The notes under the pieces are model-generated. The model had not been told where the DNA came from, searched no databases, and was given only the letters and a program-made list of their open reading frames with translations. Shown in pieces: positions 17,747-26,378 of a stretch of DNA of 64,000 nucleotides. The DNA lies in contig JAEZJQ010000126.1 in the NCBI GenBank assembly GCA_023436305.1, positions 62,001 to 126,000 on the forward strand. Direction: 5' to 3'. How positions within the stretch are numbered: the first letter of the stretch is position 1; each line of letters opens with the position of its first letter. The position numbers and the translations under genes are program-made. The DNA is from Bacillota bacterium. GTDB taxonomy: Bacteria > Bacillota > UBA4882 > UBA8346.

Positions 17747-18072
17747 CTAAAAATTGCATAACAGAATGCATGGATGTTATGGCCGATGCGGTTAAAGCGG
17801 GAAAGGTACGCAATGATTCTGTTTCGTTTATGGTGATGGATGAAATAGCGAATACTCATGGTAAAACACTCGCACAGGTGGCTATCAACTGGCTTTTGAC
17901 CACCGAAGATATATGCGTCGTTCCAATTCCGGGAATGAAAAATATCCGGCAGGTGAATGACAATATGGGGGCACTTGGCTGGAAGCTAACAAAAGAAGAA
18001 CGCATCCGCATAAAAAAACTAGTGCAAGTGACTGCAAAAAGTGCGGAAAATGCGAAAAACACTGTCCGTTAA
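17650..18072 (+). pseudogene. Aldo/keto reductase remnant with internal deletion
   Basis: SPRALMEALDGSLLRLGVDYLDLYQMH and AVKAGKVRN match the middle of aldo/keto reductases, but this runs straight into VMDEIANTHGKTLAQVAINW, IPGMKNIRQVNDNMGALGW and the C-terminus. The N-terminal third with the catalytic Tyr and the stretch between the two blocks are gone. The frame is open across the deletion. The left edge abuts the truncated DUF1259 gene. Confidence 0.8.
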
Positions 18073-18440
18073 TATTCTTTAATAATTTACATTTAGTTCC
18101 ATTTGCTTTGCGGGTGGTAACAGCTACGCTGGTATTACTCCTTATTAATGGATGAGAAAAGACGAATATTATTCATAAAAATTTGCCGGTGGAGTTCATG
18201 GATTTGGATATAAAATCTTGGATATAAAATCGAGGTTTAGGTCCTCAAGCGTTGGGTCGTATAATACATCTTATGTAAACTAGAATTATAAAAAGGCTAA
18301 AATTTTCCAGTGAAAAAGTACAAGGACAGCTAAATACCTCGTTTGCAGACAGGAAAATACCTTGTTTGGAATTCATAAATAATTTTGGGACAACAAAATA
18401 TCCTGTTTAAAAATCTTTGAGATATCAAAATAACTAGGTA
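18073..18440. repeat. Non-coding gap with a 14-bp tandem repeat and degenerate 22-nt repeats
   Basis: TTGGATATAAAATC occurs twice in tandem (18204-18231). Three related 22-mers follow at 18324, 18347 and 18388, sharing the pattern GACAnnnAAATACCTnGTTTG, and a weaker fourth at 18421 runs into the end of the ImmA gene. No gene is seen. Such spaced repeats can be binding sites for a replication or transposition protein; nothing here proves which. Confidence 0.5.
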
Positions 18441-19172
18441 TTATTTTGAAAACACGTTTTCCAAGATTTCAATTAGTTTATATTCTTTTTCATGCAGAAT
18501 GTCCAGGTTCTTTAGGCGTAAATAAATAGCCTGTTTTGAAGTTCTTAATTCATTTACAAGAAATTTGGAGATATTATGATAATCAATTCGATTTTGAGGT
18601 TGATCATCTAAATAAATGGAGCCCGAATTTCTAATTCCTTCTTTTTCTTGCCAAGTAGCAACTAAATATTTAACTTGTCTTTCCGGCATTGATAATGAGG
18701 CGGCAAATGAATTTGCTTGCCATTCTAAAAAAGCTTTGGGGTTAAGAAATGATGTATTGCATAAAACAATCTCATCATTAACACAAATTAATTTGCGAAG
18801 TACTTTCCGTTCACTTTTCTCCTGAACTGTAATGGGTTTAAATCTATGCATAATCCAGTGTCCAATTTCATGCCCACACGCAAAGTTGAATATCGATTCT
18901 TTTTTTTCATCTGCTGCAAGTTCTTCATCAATTAATATCCTTTTATTTTGAAAATCAGTAATACCTAATACTCCTACGCCGTAAATAGATAAATCATCAT
19001 ATCCTATTTCAACACCATCCCGCTCCCCAATATATTCAAGAAGTTTTTCCATTGAAGCGGTTCGAAGATAACCAAGAGACTTTGGATCGAATTCTTTCAG
19101 TAGATTAGTAGCTAATTCTTCAATTTGATAAGAACTTAAAATAGGAATTCCATTGTTATCATAACTAAACAT
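18441..19172 (-). CDS. ImmA/IrrE-family metallopeptidase
   Basis: 243 residues. The zinc motif HEIGH is at 101-105 inside FACGHEIGHWIMHRF, and the downstream FLEWQANSFAASLSMP gives the third ligand region, both typical of ImmA/IrrE. The C-terminal 60 residues look like a winged helix or coil. ImmA proteins cleave a partner XRE repressor on a cellular signal, as in ICEBs1 and in the IrrE-DdrO pair. Its ATG overlaps the end of the XRE gene by eight bases, so the two are co-translated. Confidence 0.9.
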   Translation of the reverse strand: MFSYDNNGIPILSSYQIEELATNLLKEFDPKSLGYLRTASMEKLLEYIGERDGVEIGYDDLSIYGVGVLGITDFQNKRILIDEELAADEKKESIFNFACGHEIGHWIMHRFKPITVQEKSERKVLRKLICVNDEIVLCNTSFLNPKAFLEWQANSFAASLSMPERQVKYLVATWQEKEGIRNSGSIYLDDQPQNRIDYHNISKFLVNELRTSKQAIYLRLKNLDILHEKEYKLIEILENVFSK

Positions 19173-19461
19173 CTTTGCTCCTTATCTGCCTACATAAGTA
19201 AACTACTTTTTTAGGATCTGCAAAAAATGCTTCTTGTACTTCTAAAGGGACTTTTTTTGCTTCTGCTAATAGATCTAACTCATCATAATTAAGGGCGTTT
19301 GCAATTTTACGAATGTTATTTTCACAAGGAAAGGAACTTGCTTTTCCTCGTTCAAGTTGACTGATAAAACCTGGACTTAACTGGACAATTTTTGCAAATT
19401 CTCTAATTGAATAACCCTTTTGTTTTCGTAAAGTACTTATTAATTCTCCAAATGAATTCAT
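19165..19461 (-). CDS. XRE-family HTH repressor (ImmR-like)
   Basis: 98 residues from ATG 19461, seven bases after GAGG; an ATG four codons upstream lacks a ribosome binding site. Residues 5-60 form the Cro/CI helix-turn-helix (LISTLRKQKGYSIREFAKIV, then LSPGFISQLERGK). The rest, about 35 residues, could be the segment cut by the ImmA partner. It is divergent from the CHAT gene with a 156-base gap, so it probably represses both directions. Confidence 0.88.
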   Translation of the reverse strand: MNSFGELISTLRKQKGYSIREFAKIVQLSPGFISQLERGKASSFPCENNIRKIANALNYDELDLLAEAKKVPLEVQEAFFADPKKVVYLCRQIRSKDV

Positions 19462-19479
19462 GGCTATCCTCATCCAAAT

Positions 19480-19497
19480 GTTTATTAACTAGTAAAC
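19480..19497. promoter_or_regulatory. Imperfect palindrome, candidate XRE operator
   Basis: GTTTATTAACTAGTAAAC matches its own complement at seven of nine paired positions and lies 18 bases upstream of the XRE start, in the divergent intergenic region facing the CHAT gene. A GTATAC palindrome follows closely. Confidence 0.4.
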
Positions 19498-19617
19498 AGT
19501 ATACACTAAAAACAGAAAAATGTCGATAACATGAAAGGACTAAACTTGCATTCATTTATATTTATTAATTTTTTCAACATTCCAAACCAAGCCTAATTAC
19601 CTATAAGGAAACCTACT

Positions 19618-22140
19618 ATGACAAACAATTTAAAATCAAATACTTTAACAGATCTTAGAGATTGTTTTGTCACATTGGATGACAAACTCTCGAAATATCA
19701 TTTGTTCGGCGAGTGTGAAGAAGATTCATTAAAAGCCATACTAAAAGAAATAATCGAAAAAATTTCGCGCCTTGAATTGGATGATTTTAACCGTGCCAGA
19801 CTATCAGTCTTATCCATTTTGGAGGAATATAAGAATTCATCAATTGCCCTGCTATTGGTACTTGTCAACAATGCGATAGATTCTCTTAATGGTAAACCAC
19901 TTTGCGATGAGATTATCCCTTGGGAAACCCAATACGACCTAGATCAAATTATTAATACCTATAGGGATTGCTTAAACGAATTTGCCGGAAAACAAATTAT
20001 GTTTTCGGATTTTGCGCTTTCCATTGAATTAGAACCAACTATAAAAAAACAACTGTTAACTCATCTAATAAGGATGATTCAACATATCAATTCCGATTTC
20101 GCAGCTAATAAGGACGATAATAGTATAACCTCTTTATTATTGCTATATTTCATTGTCTATGATTTGTGCAAGAATTACAATTGTCTTGTTAGCTTCTTTT
20201 CCCTTTGGGGTGCTCTTATTTATAATTTGAATATTCATAGAATGTTTCAGTTGGCGCGTGATTTGGGCGAAGAAACTAATATTAGATGCTACAATGATGG
20301 TGTCCCAGAATTTGCTCATCTTACGTTTTTTCGTATATACAAAGATCAGTACAATCTTCTCGAATCTCTATTTTACTATCTCCTTTACATTCAGGCGTTT
20401 ATAAAGAAGGAAGTAATTGTCCGGCGATCCTTCAATGAACTGTTACAGGATATATTCGCCTTATTTCGGAACTCCGGTCTGCCCTACATGTGCGACCGCA
20501 TATACCATTCCGCTATAAATAATCTTGAATTAGTCGACTATGAAAGACAGAAATGGGAACTAATGTACTTTAATATGCAGATGATGAGGAAGGATAAAGA
20601 TCTCCCGCAAGACGTTTTTGATTATTTAAACAAGAATTTAGAGAATGTACTGAATTATGGTGGGGCCAGCGCAAGGCCGTGGTTGACATTTGTATTAAAT
20701 CTTAAAGAGATATATAAGCTTTCCACTAATATTGATAAATTCTTACAACGGGCAATCTCATCGTTTAAATCATGTTTATCTTGTGATGAAAATTTCTGGA
20801 TTGAAATGATTACATCTAAGAATCCGCAACTGACTCGAAAAGACCTGATTCAAGGGATATTTCAGGAAAAAGCTACGAGGCAAAGAATCGATTACGTTAA
20901 CGAAATTCAACGCTTAGTAATTCCTGCCGAAAGACTTCTCGAAAGTATTATTGATGAAAACAATATTGAAGACTTACTTCTTTGCTTTTTAATAGTGAAT
21001 GACAGCAGTATTAATTTCAGTGAACAATTTGTACCAAATGGAACCCTGCGTCCAATTTCTGTCAACCAATTCAGTAATCTTAATGATGAAAAATTAGTAA
21101 ATCTTAAGGATTATTACGAAAAAGAATTGCCGCTTCAGGAGAACCAGATAGCTATATGGCTATTTAAGTCAAGGGGAAACATGTTCTATGCAATCCTTCA
21201 TCAAGGACACTTTAGAAGTATATATCCAGCTACTGGTTGGACCGAAAAGTTAACTCGGAATTGGGTTTGGAATAAATTACCTAAATTCTTTTTTGATGAA
21301 CCTACGCCTGTCGGGAAAAACGGTGTAATACAAGTAAGAACTTTAGATGATATTTCCCAGGAGATCCACACCAATCTCGAATTTGCCTCTATTCCAATCC
21401 CTAAGGGTTTTGAGTTATTATTTATCTGTGATCTATTCTCTTCTACTTTTCCTTTGAACCTAATACAAAACAGGAATCATCAATTCCTTTCACAATTGAC
21501 TCCGGTTAGTAACATATTAAATCCAGATTTGTTTATAATGAAGGATAAGACAAAAGAAAAATTGAAATTGCCTTTACAATTGACTGTATGGGCACCCCTT
21601 GTTGACTCTGATTTTACAATAAGTGCAATCTATTCAATGATCGAGGAAGATTTGAAGCCATTTTCTCCAACATATATAACTGATAGGTTTCCTCAGAAAC
21701 CAATTCAGACACAAATTAATGTGTTTATCGGACATGGTTCTCGGGGTTTAGATGGTTTTAAAGCTGTTTTTACAAACAATGAAGTTAGTATCAGACGACA
21801 GGATCGCCTATTTGGGACAGGGCAGATAGCAGTTCTTTTCATATGTCATTCAGGGGCGCTTGACAAGCGTATATTCACCCACCAGTTATCCGCTCTCGCT
21901 ATCACCCTTATTGAGATGGGTTACCAAACTGTGCTTGCCTCATTTTGGGCTTTACACATGAAAATCCCGACCATTTGGTTAAAATCATTTCTTTCTGCCC
22001 TTGAAACAGGGAATACAGTCTCTTTGGCCACATACAAAGCCAATGCTGACATAAGGGATGTTTTTCCCGTTCCATCCGCTTGGGCAGCAATGCACTTATA
22101 CGGAAACCCAAACCTTAAAGCGGAAACAGATTCTATGTAA
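19618..22140 (+). CDS. CHAT-domain caspase-like protease (840 residues)
   Basis: ATG 19618 follows AAGGAAA by eight bases. The first 560 or so residues are mainly helical with no family I can name. The last 270 form a CHAT domain: the catalytic pair is visible as H706 in FIGHGSRG and C743 in LFICHSG, followed by the family's LASFWALHMKIPTIWLKSF and SAWAAMHLYGNPN. CHAT proteases act in separase-like and immune roles; several are unleashed on host proteins by phage-sensing partners. No effector gene such as a gasdermin is beside it. The XRE/ImmA pair diverges from its promoter and probably controls it. Confidence 0.85.
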   Translation: MTNNLKSNTLTDLRDCFVTLDDKLSKYHLFGECEEDSLKAILKEIIEKISRLELDDFNRARLSVLSILEEYKNSSIALLLVLVNNAIDSLNGKPLCDEIIPWETQYDLDQIINTYRDCLNEFAGKQIMFSDFALSIELEPTIKKQLLTHLIRMIQHINSDFAANKDDNSITSLLLLYFIVYDLCKNYNCLVSFFSLWGALIYNLNIHRMFQLARDLGEETNIRCYNDGVPEFAHLTFFRIYKDQYNLLESLFYYLLYIQAFIKKEVIVRRSFNELLQDIFALFRNSGLPYMCDRIYHSAINNLELVDYERQKWELMYFNMQMMRKDKDLPQDVFDYLNKNLENVLNYGGASARPWLTFVLNLKEIYKLSTNIDKFLQRAISSFKSCLSCDENFWIEMITSKNPQLTRKDLIQGIFQEKATRQRIDYVNEIQRLVIPAERLLESIIDENNIEDLLLCFLIVNDSSINFSEQFVPNGTLRPISVNQFSNLNDEKLVNLKDYYEKELPLQENQIAIWLFKSRGNMFYAILHQGHFRSIYPATGWTEKLTRNWVWNKLPKFFFDEPTPVGKNGVIQVRTLDDISQEIHTNLEFASIPIPKGFELLFICDLFSSTFPLNLIQNRNHQFLSQLTPVSNILNPDLFIMKDKTKEKLKLPLQLTVWAPLVDSDFTISAIYSMIEEDLKPFSPTYITDRFPQKPIQTQINVFIGHGSRGLDGFKAVFTNNEVSIRRQDRLFGTGQIAVLFICHSGALDKRIFTHQLSALAITLIEMGYQTVLASFWALHMKIPTIWLKSFLSALETGNTVSLATYKANADIRDVFPVPSAWAAMHLYGNPNLKAETDSM

Positions 22141-22222
22141 ACAGGGTATAATGTGCCGTCAAAAAATCATAAAGAAGATATTTTGCTGTATTGAATTTAC
22201 ATCATCCATAAAATTTCCTACA

Positions 22223-22681
22223 TTACCACTTCGATAACTTTTCTACTGCCTCGATCATATCCTGCTGATTAGGTTTCGTATAAATAGCTGTCGTAGCAAT
22301 ATTTTCATGCCCCATTAATGCCGCAGTCGTCACAATATCAAACTTTATGCTTCCGGATCAACATGGTCCCGAAAGTATGTCTCAATGAATGGGGTGTTAA
22401 ATCAGTTAACCCCACCCTATTCCCATACTTCTTAATTACCTTCCATATCGCGTTTGAAGTCAATCTTCCACCCTTTTGGCTTATAAATAAAGCCTCCCCA
22501 TCCCCCGACCTAACTTCCATATACTCTTGTACTGCCTTTCGAATATCCTTGTTTAATGGTACCATCCGGTATTTCTGTCCTTTTCCCTCTCGAACGACAA
22601 CCATTCCTTTTCGATCTTTTAACTGAATATCCGATAAATTTAATGATTCCACTTCCCCGATCCGGAGCCCGGCGCCAACCT
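22223..22681 (-). pseudogene. Truncated, frameshifted copy of the XerD-like integrase
   Basis: Closely similar at DNA level to the 3' half of the intact integrase gene at 27858-28733. It has one extra A in the stretch ATCAAACTTTATG (intact copy ATCAACTTTATG), which shifts the frame, and it ends abruptly at about 22681, so about 145 N-terminal codons are missing. It still encodes the catalytic histidine (TPHSLRH) that the full-length copy has lost. Confidence 0.88.
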
Positions 22682-22802
22682 ATACTCCGCATTCTGGTGA
22701 TAAAGGAGTAGACCTAATTCTTAAAACTACTGATAAGAATATAATATTATTGTCCTAAAGTAATTTTTAGGTGAATCAAGTAATTTGTTGGAGGTAGTTG
22801 CA

Positions 22803-23118
22803 ATGTCAAAAACTCATACGCGAAAGAACTGGCCACCCCCCGGATCATGTTGGCGGGCATGAAAGCCAATCAGGACAAATTGAGCAAACGGGGTGTCGAT
22901 ACGGAAGAAATCAACAGACTTGAAAATGCCATTAATATGGCAGCCGCCCTGGACGCGCCCAACAGGAAGCGCTGATGGCCCGGCGCAAAGAAACGACCGT
23001 CGCCTTGCAGGTGTGGAAAGGCCAGATCTCCAAGTCTTGCGGCAATAATAAAAAACTGGTCAAGATGGATTTCCCCCAAGAGTCCTGGCGGGAGTTCGGG
23101 ATTATGGACCGGCAATAA
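22803..23118 (+). pseudogene. Frameshifted gene remnant of unknown family
   Basis: A good ribosome binding site (GGAGG) precedes ATG 22803, but the frame stops after 19 codons. Reading on in other frames gives YAKELATPRIMLAGMKANQ and LSKRGVDTEEINRLENAIN, then, after a second shift, QEALMARRKETTVALQVWKG and ending VKMDFPQESWREFGIMDRQ. Two frameshifts thus break one helical protein of about 105 residues. The family is not recognised. A terminator follows, so this was once a complete transcription unit. Confidence 0.6.
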
Positions 23119-23146
23119 ACGAAAAATAATATTATCAAATAACCTG

Positions 23147-23180
23147 AAAAGCTGTGGAAAGTTAACCACAGCTTTTTTAT
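23147..23180 (+). terminator. Intrinsic terminator
   Basis: AAAAGCTGTGG (23147-23157) pairs with CCACAGCTTTT (23166-23176), followed by more T. It ends the broken gene at 22803-23118. Confidence 0.8.
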
Positions 23181-23569
23181 TACCTGCATCCTGAACTCAA
23201 AACTGTCTAAAAGAAACCCTGGCCCTGAAAGGGAATCAGTATACCGTTGCATGTATTTTAAGCTAAACAAAACCGTTTCTCAGTCTTCTTATGAATCTTT
23301 TCAATTCAGCTTCTCTCCTTGCCTAAAAAAGCAGCAAAGAATTGACGAATCCCCTGTCAGGGATAGGGTTATCGACCCGCATTTTCGCTACCCGACGCCT
23401 TTTTGCTTTATACTTAGGATTTCTTCCCCAAACTCGGGGAGCTCCTCCCCAAAGTTAGGCAGTTCCTCCCCAAGAAATATTTGGTAACACAATCCCGCCC
23501 CCCGTGCATAAAGAAATTAATTTATCCGCGATTCGGTATATTAAAACAAAATCGATAAACCAACACATA
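23181..23569. other. Gap without a supportable gene
   Basis: About 390 bases. It holds three short direct copies of a CTCCCCAAA-like word near 23427-23475 and no reading frame with a credible start or family match. Confidence 0.4.
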
Positions 23570-25834
23570 TTATTTTATAAAAATAGAACTTACTGATCCA
23601 GTGGTGACGGGAAGAACGGTCCGAACCGTGCCGGTCCAGTAACAGGGGACGGAATTGGTAGAACTGTTATAGTAGAGCCCACCTGTGTAGACTGTGCCGC
23701 CGGAAACATAGATGGAATTTACGTATGAGTCATAAGAAGCAGTATTATTGGAAAGATCGGTACGGACCGTGCCGGTCCAGTAACAAGGGTTGAAAACCGA
23801 AGTATAGCAGAACCCGCCGCCGGAATAGACCGTGCCGCCGGAAACATAAATTGATTTTACAGTTGCGTTATGAAGACCATCGCCGGGAAGGTTGGTCCGG
23901 GTCGTGCCGGTCCAGTAACAGGGAATCGTCTTGACGCCATCATTATAGTAACCGCCTGTGTAAACCGTTCCGTCGGAGACACAGATGGAACATACAACAG
24001 CAGAATGAGAACCGTCGCCGGGAAGGTCGGTTCGGGTCGTACCAGTCCAGTAACAGGCGACATTCTTAGCGCCATCAAAATAATACCCGGCTGTGTAGAC
24101 TGTACTGCCGGAAACACTGATGGAGTTTACACGTGAGCTGTAAGCACCGGTGGGAACAGTAAGGGCGGTCCGGGTTGTGCCGGTCCAGTAACAGGGAATA
24201 TCTTTGCTGCCATTATTATAATACCCGCCGGTATAGACCGTGCCGCCGGAAACATAGATGGAAGTTGCCGATGCGTTATAATAACTATAACCGGGAAGGT
24301 TGGTCCGGGTTGTACCGATCCAGTAACAGGCGACATTATAGGTAGTCGGACAATAGTACCCGGCGGTGTAGACTGTGTTATCGGAAATAAAGATGGAATA
24401 TGCGTATCCGCCGTTGCCAGTGATGGGAAGGTCGGTCCGCGCCGTGCCGGTCCAGTAACAGGGAACATTCCTGACACCATTATTATAATCACCGGTTGAG
24501 TAAACCACAGGTATTGGGGTTGGGGTCGGTGACGGTGTTGCAGTCGGTGTCGGCGTAAGTGTATCTGTCGGTACCGGCGTTGGCGTTACTGTCGGACTGG
24601 GTGACGGAGTCGGCGTATCCGTTGGTACCGGCGTCGGTGTTACAGTCGGCTCCGGGTTCGGTGTTGCAGTCGGTTCCAGCGTCGGCGTTACGGGTGGAAT
24701 TATATTGGGAAATTTGATATAGAGATCATCAATTCCGAATCCGTCACCTTGGTAATAATTTGTGATTTCAAATGTGACTCTGGCAATTCCCGGTCCAATC
24801 AGACTGATCGGATTTTTATTATTGAGTCCCACACCGGTTCCCGGATTTGTTACTGAAATAGATTCCAGGACAGTCGTTAAGTCTGATGCGAACGCTTTAA
24901 CCGTAACCGTTGCATCCCCGACACTGATTAAAGTAACATCTACACTATTGGCGGTCGAGGGATTACCGCTATTGGGATCAACAATATTTATCATAATCGG
25001 CTGAAATGGGTCCGGATTACCAACTAGAAAATTTGAATGTGAACTGGCTTCTTGATAAAAGCCTGTTCCTGCAATTGGACCACCATATGTAGAAGAAAAA
25101 GTAGCGCCTAAGATCAAGTATTGGTTTGTTATAATCGTTCCCGGCCATTCCGTCCCATTGGATGCGGTCCCATCAATTGGTGAACCGTCTGGATAATGAT
25201 CAAAATCGATATAATTAATCCCAGAGGGTAAAGTAGGAGTTGGAGTTGGGGTTATATTAGGGAATTTAATATTAAGATCATCAATTCCAACCCCATCTCC
25301 CGGATAATAGTTTGTGATTTCAAATGTGACTCTCGCAATTCCCGGTCCAATCAGACTGATCGGATTTTTATTATTGAGTCCCATACCGGTTCCCGGATTT
25401 GTTACTGAAATAGATTCCAGGACAGTCGTTAAGTCTGATGCGAACGCTTTAACCGTAACCGTTGCATCCCCAACACTGATTAAAGTAACATTTATACTAT
25501 CGGCGGTTGAGTGATTACCACTATTGGGATCAACAATATTTATCGTAACCGGCTGAAATGAGTCTGGATTTCCGATTAAGATATTGGGAGATGATTGCGC
25601 TTCACTTGTGCTTAAAATTAGCGGTCCTCCACTTGTTGAAGAAAATGTGGCCCCAAAACTTGTATATTGGTTTGTAATAATTGCCCCATTAGCAACGGAT
25701 GATCCATCCGGAAATGTGTCAAAATTGATATTAAATGAATTAGATTCTGTAATTGCAGTGGTGGTATGAGTAAACAATATGCTTAAAACTATTAAACTAA
25801 TTAAAAAAATCATTAAACCTTTCCAAAATGTCAT
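23570..25834 (-). CDS. Secreted repeat protein with two tandem domains, P/T linker and seven C-terminal propeller-like repeats
   Basis: 754 residues. An N-terminal hydrophobic signal (about 8-28) is followed by two homologous domains of some 170-180 residues (about 35-193 and 207-380), each ending in the segment RVTFEITNYY...GIDDL. Next comes a Pro/Thr-rich linker (about 385-445) and then seven repeats of about 44 residues with the core PCYWTGTTRTDLPG and ending SIYVSGGTVYTGG. Seven repeats, with a short closing strand at the C-terminus, fit a seven-bladed beta-propeller. Likely extracellular; binding to a polymer or surface is inferred. No enzyme motif is seen. Confidence 0.75.
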   Translation of the reverse strand: MTFWKGLMIFLISLIVLSILFTHTTTAITESNSFNINFDTFPDGSSVANGAIITNQYTSFGATFSSTSGGPLILSTSEAQSSPNILIGNPDSFQPVTINIVDPNSGNHSTADSINVTLISVGDATVTVKAFASDLTTVLESISVTNPGTGMGLNNKNPISLIGPGIARVTFEITNYYPGDGVGIDDLNIKFPNITPTPTPTLPSGINYIDFDHYPDGSPIDGTASNGTEWPGTIITNQYLILGATFSSTYGGPIAGTGFYQEASSHSNFLVGNPDPFQPIMINIVDPNSGNPSTANSVDVTLISVGDATVTVKAFASDLTTVLESISVTNPGTGVGLNNKNPISLIGPGIARVTFEITNYYQGDGFGIDDLYIKFPNIIPPVTPTLEPTATPNPEPTVTPTPVPTDTPTPSPSPTVTPTPVPTDTLTPTPTATPSPTPTPIPVVYSTGDYNNGVRNVPCYWTGTARTDLPITGNGGYAYSIFISDNTVYTAGYYCPTTYNVACYWIGTTRTNLPGYSYYNASATSIYVSGGTVYTGGYYNNGSKDIPCYWTGTTRTALTVPTGAYSSRVNSISVSGSTVYTAGYYFDGAKNVACYWTGTTRTDLPGDGSHSAVVCSICVSDGTVYTGGYYNDGVKTIPCYWTGTTRTNLPGDGLHNATVKSIYVSGGTVYSGGGFCYTSVFNPCYWTGTVRTDLSNNTASYDSYVNSIYVSGGTVYTGGLYYNSSTNSVPCYWTGTVRTVLPVTTGSVSSIFIK
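24701..25573. repeat. Direct DNA repeat encoding the duplicated N-terminal domain
   Basis: Bases 24701-25021 and 25252-25573 are near-identical over long stretches, for example both encode LNNKNPISLIGPG and LTTVLESISVTNPGTG with the same codons. The high DNA identity points to a recent duplication or gene conversion inside the secreted protein gene. Confidence 0.75.
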
Positions 25835-25859
25835 ACTGACTTGCTCCTTTCGTCGTTTA

Positions 25860-26378
25860 TTTCTACTGGAAATTTAATTGAAAATAAAACAATAGTAATT
25901 TCGACATTTTTACATCATTTCCTTTTTATGTTTTTTCAAATTGCATTGGGTCTTTAAAATTTTAAAATTATTGATGGTGAATTTTACTCGTTGTTATAAC
26001 AGAATTTTGTTTGACAAAAGATAGTTTAAGAAAGTTAGGATGTTTGCCTGGGCTCCCGCGAGAGGGCTAGGGACAGTAGCGGTAGGTTTTTAGAGGTAAA
26101 ATTAAGCAGTTTGTTTGTGTCGTTTTTATTTTGTAAAAATACGCTTTTAACCACTACCCGGATATAAAATGGGTATTTCCACACGCGGGTGCATTTATTT
26201 CGCTTATACAAAAATGTAACACAGGAAGATAAAAAGCGTATGAGACCGAGTAGGATTTGGGTACGCAAACTAATTTCAGCAGCTTACTTAAAGATTCAAA
26301 ATAAACGATCTCAAAGATGATATTACTCTCCCCTTTATACTCATCACCGTCCAGAAACCCCAATAAACACCAAAATCA
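25860..26378. other. AT-rich intergenic region, no supportable gene
   Basis: About 520 bases between the secreted protein (start at 25834, - strand) and the end of the MFS gene. The GGAGCAAG-like ribosome binding site of the secreted protein lies just to its left. A GC-rich island near 26040-26080 could fold, but I could not assign it to a known RNA. Confidence 0.4.

Noticed and set aside
18073..18440. The repeat cluster as a CRISPR array
   Set aside because: Repeats are degenerate, spacers are uneven (1, 19 and 11 bases) and no cas gene is near.
23251..23487. + strand ORF of 78 codons rich in Ser and Pro
   Set aside because: The Ser/Pro run comes from the CTCCCCAAA-like repeats; no ribosome binding site.
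24762..25769. + strand ORFs of 60-80 codons opposite the secreted protein gene
   Set aside because: They are mirror images of the duplicated coding domain, repeated because the gene is repeated.
26040..26100. GC-rich island that recalls parts of cyclic-dinucleotide riboswitches
   Set aside because: The conserved core letters do not line up by eye and the downstream start is over 200 bases away; no claim made.
26035..26363. - strand ORFs of 77 and 69 codons in the gap before the MFS gene
   Set aside because: Overlapping in different frames, low-complexity residue mix and no recognisable motif.
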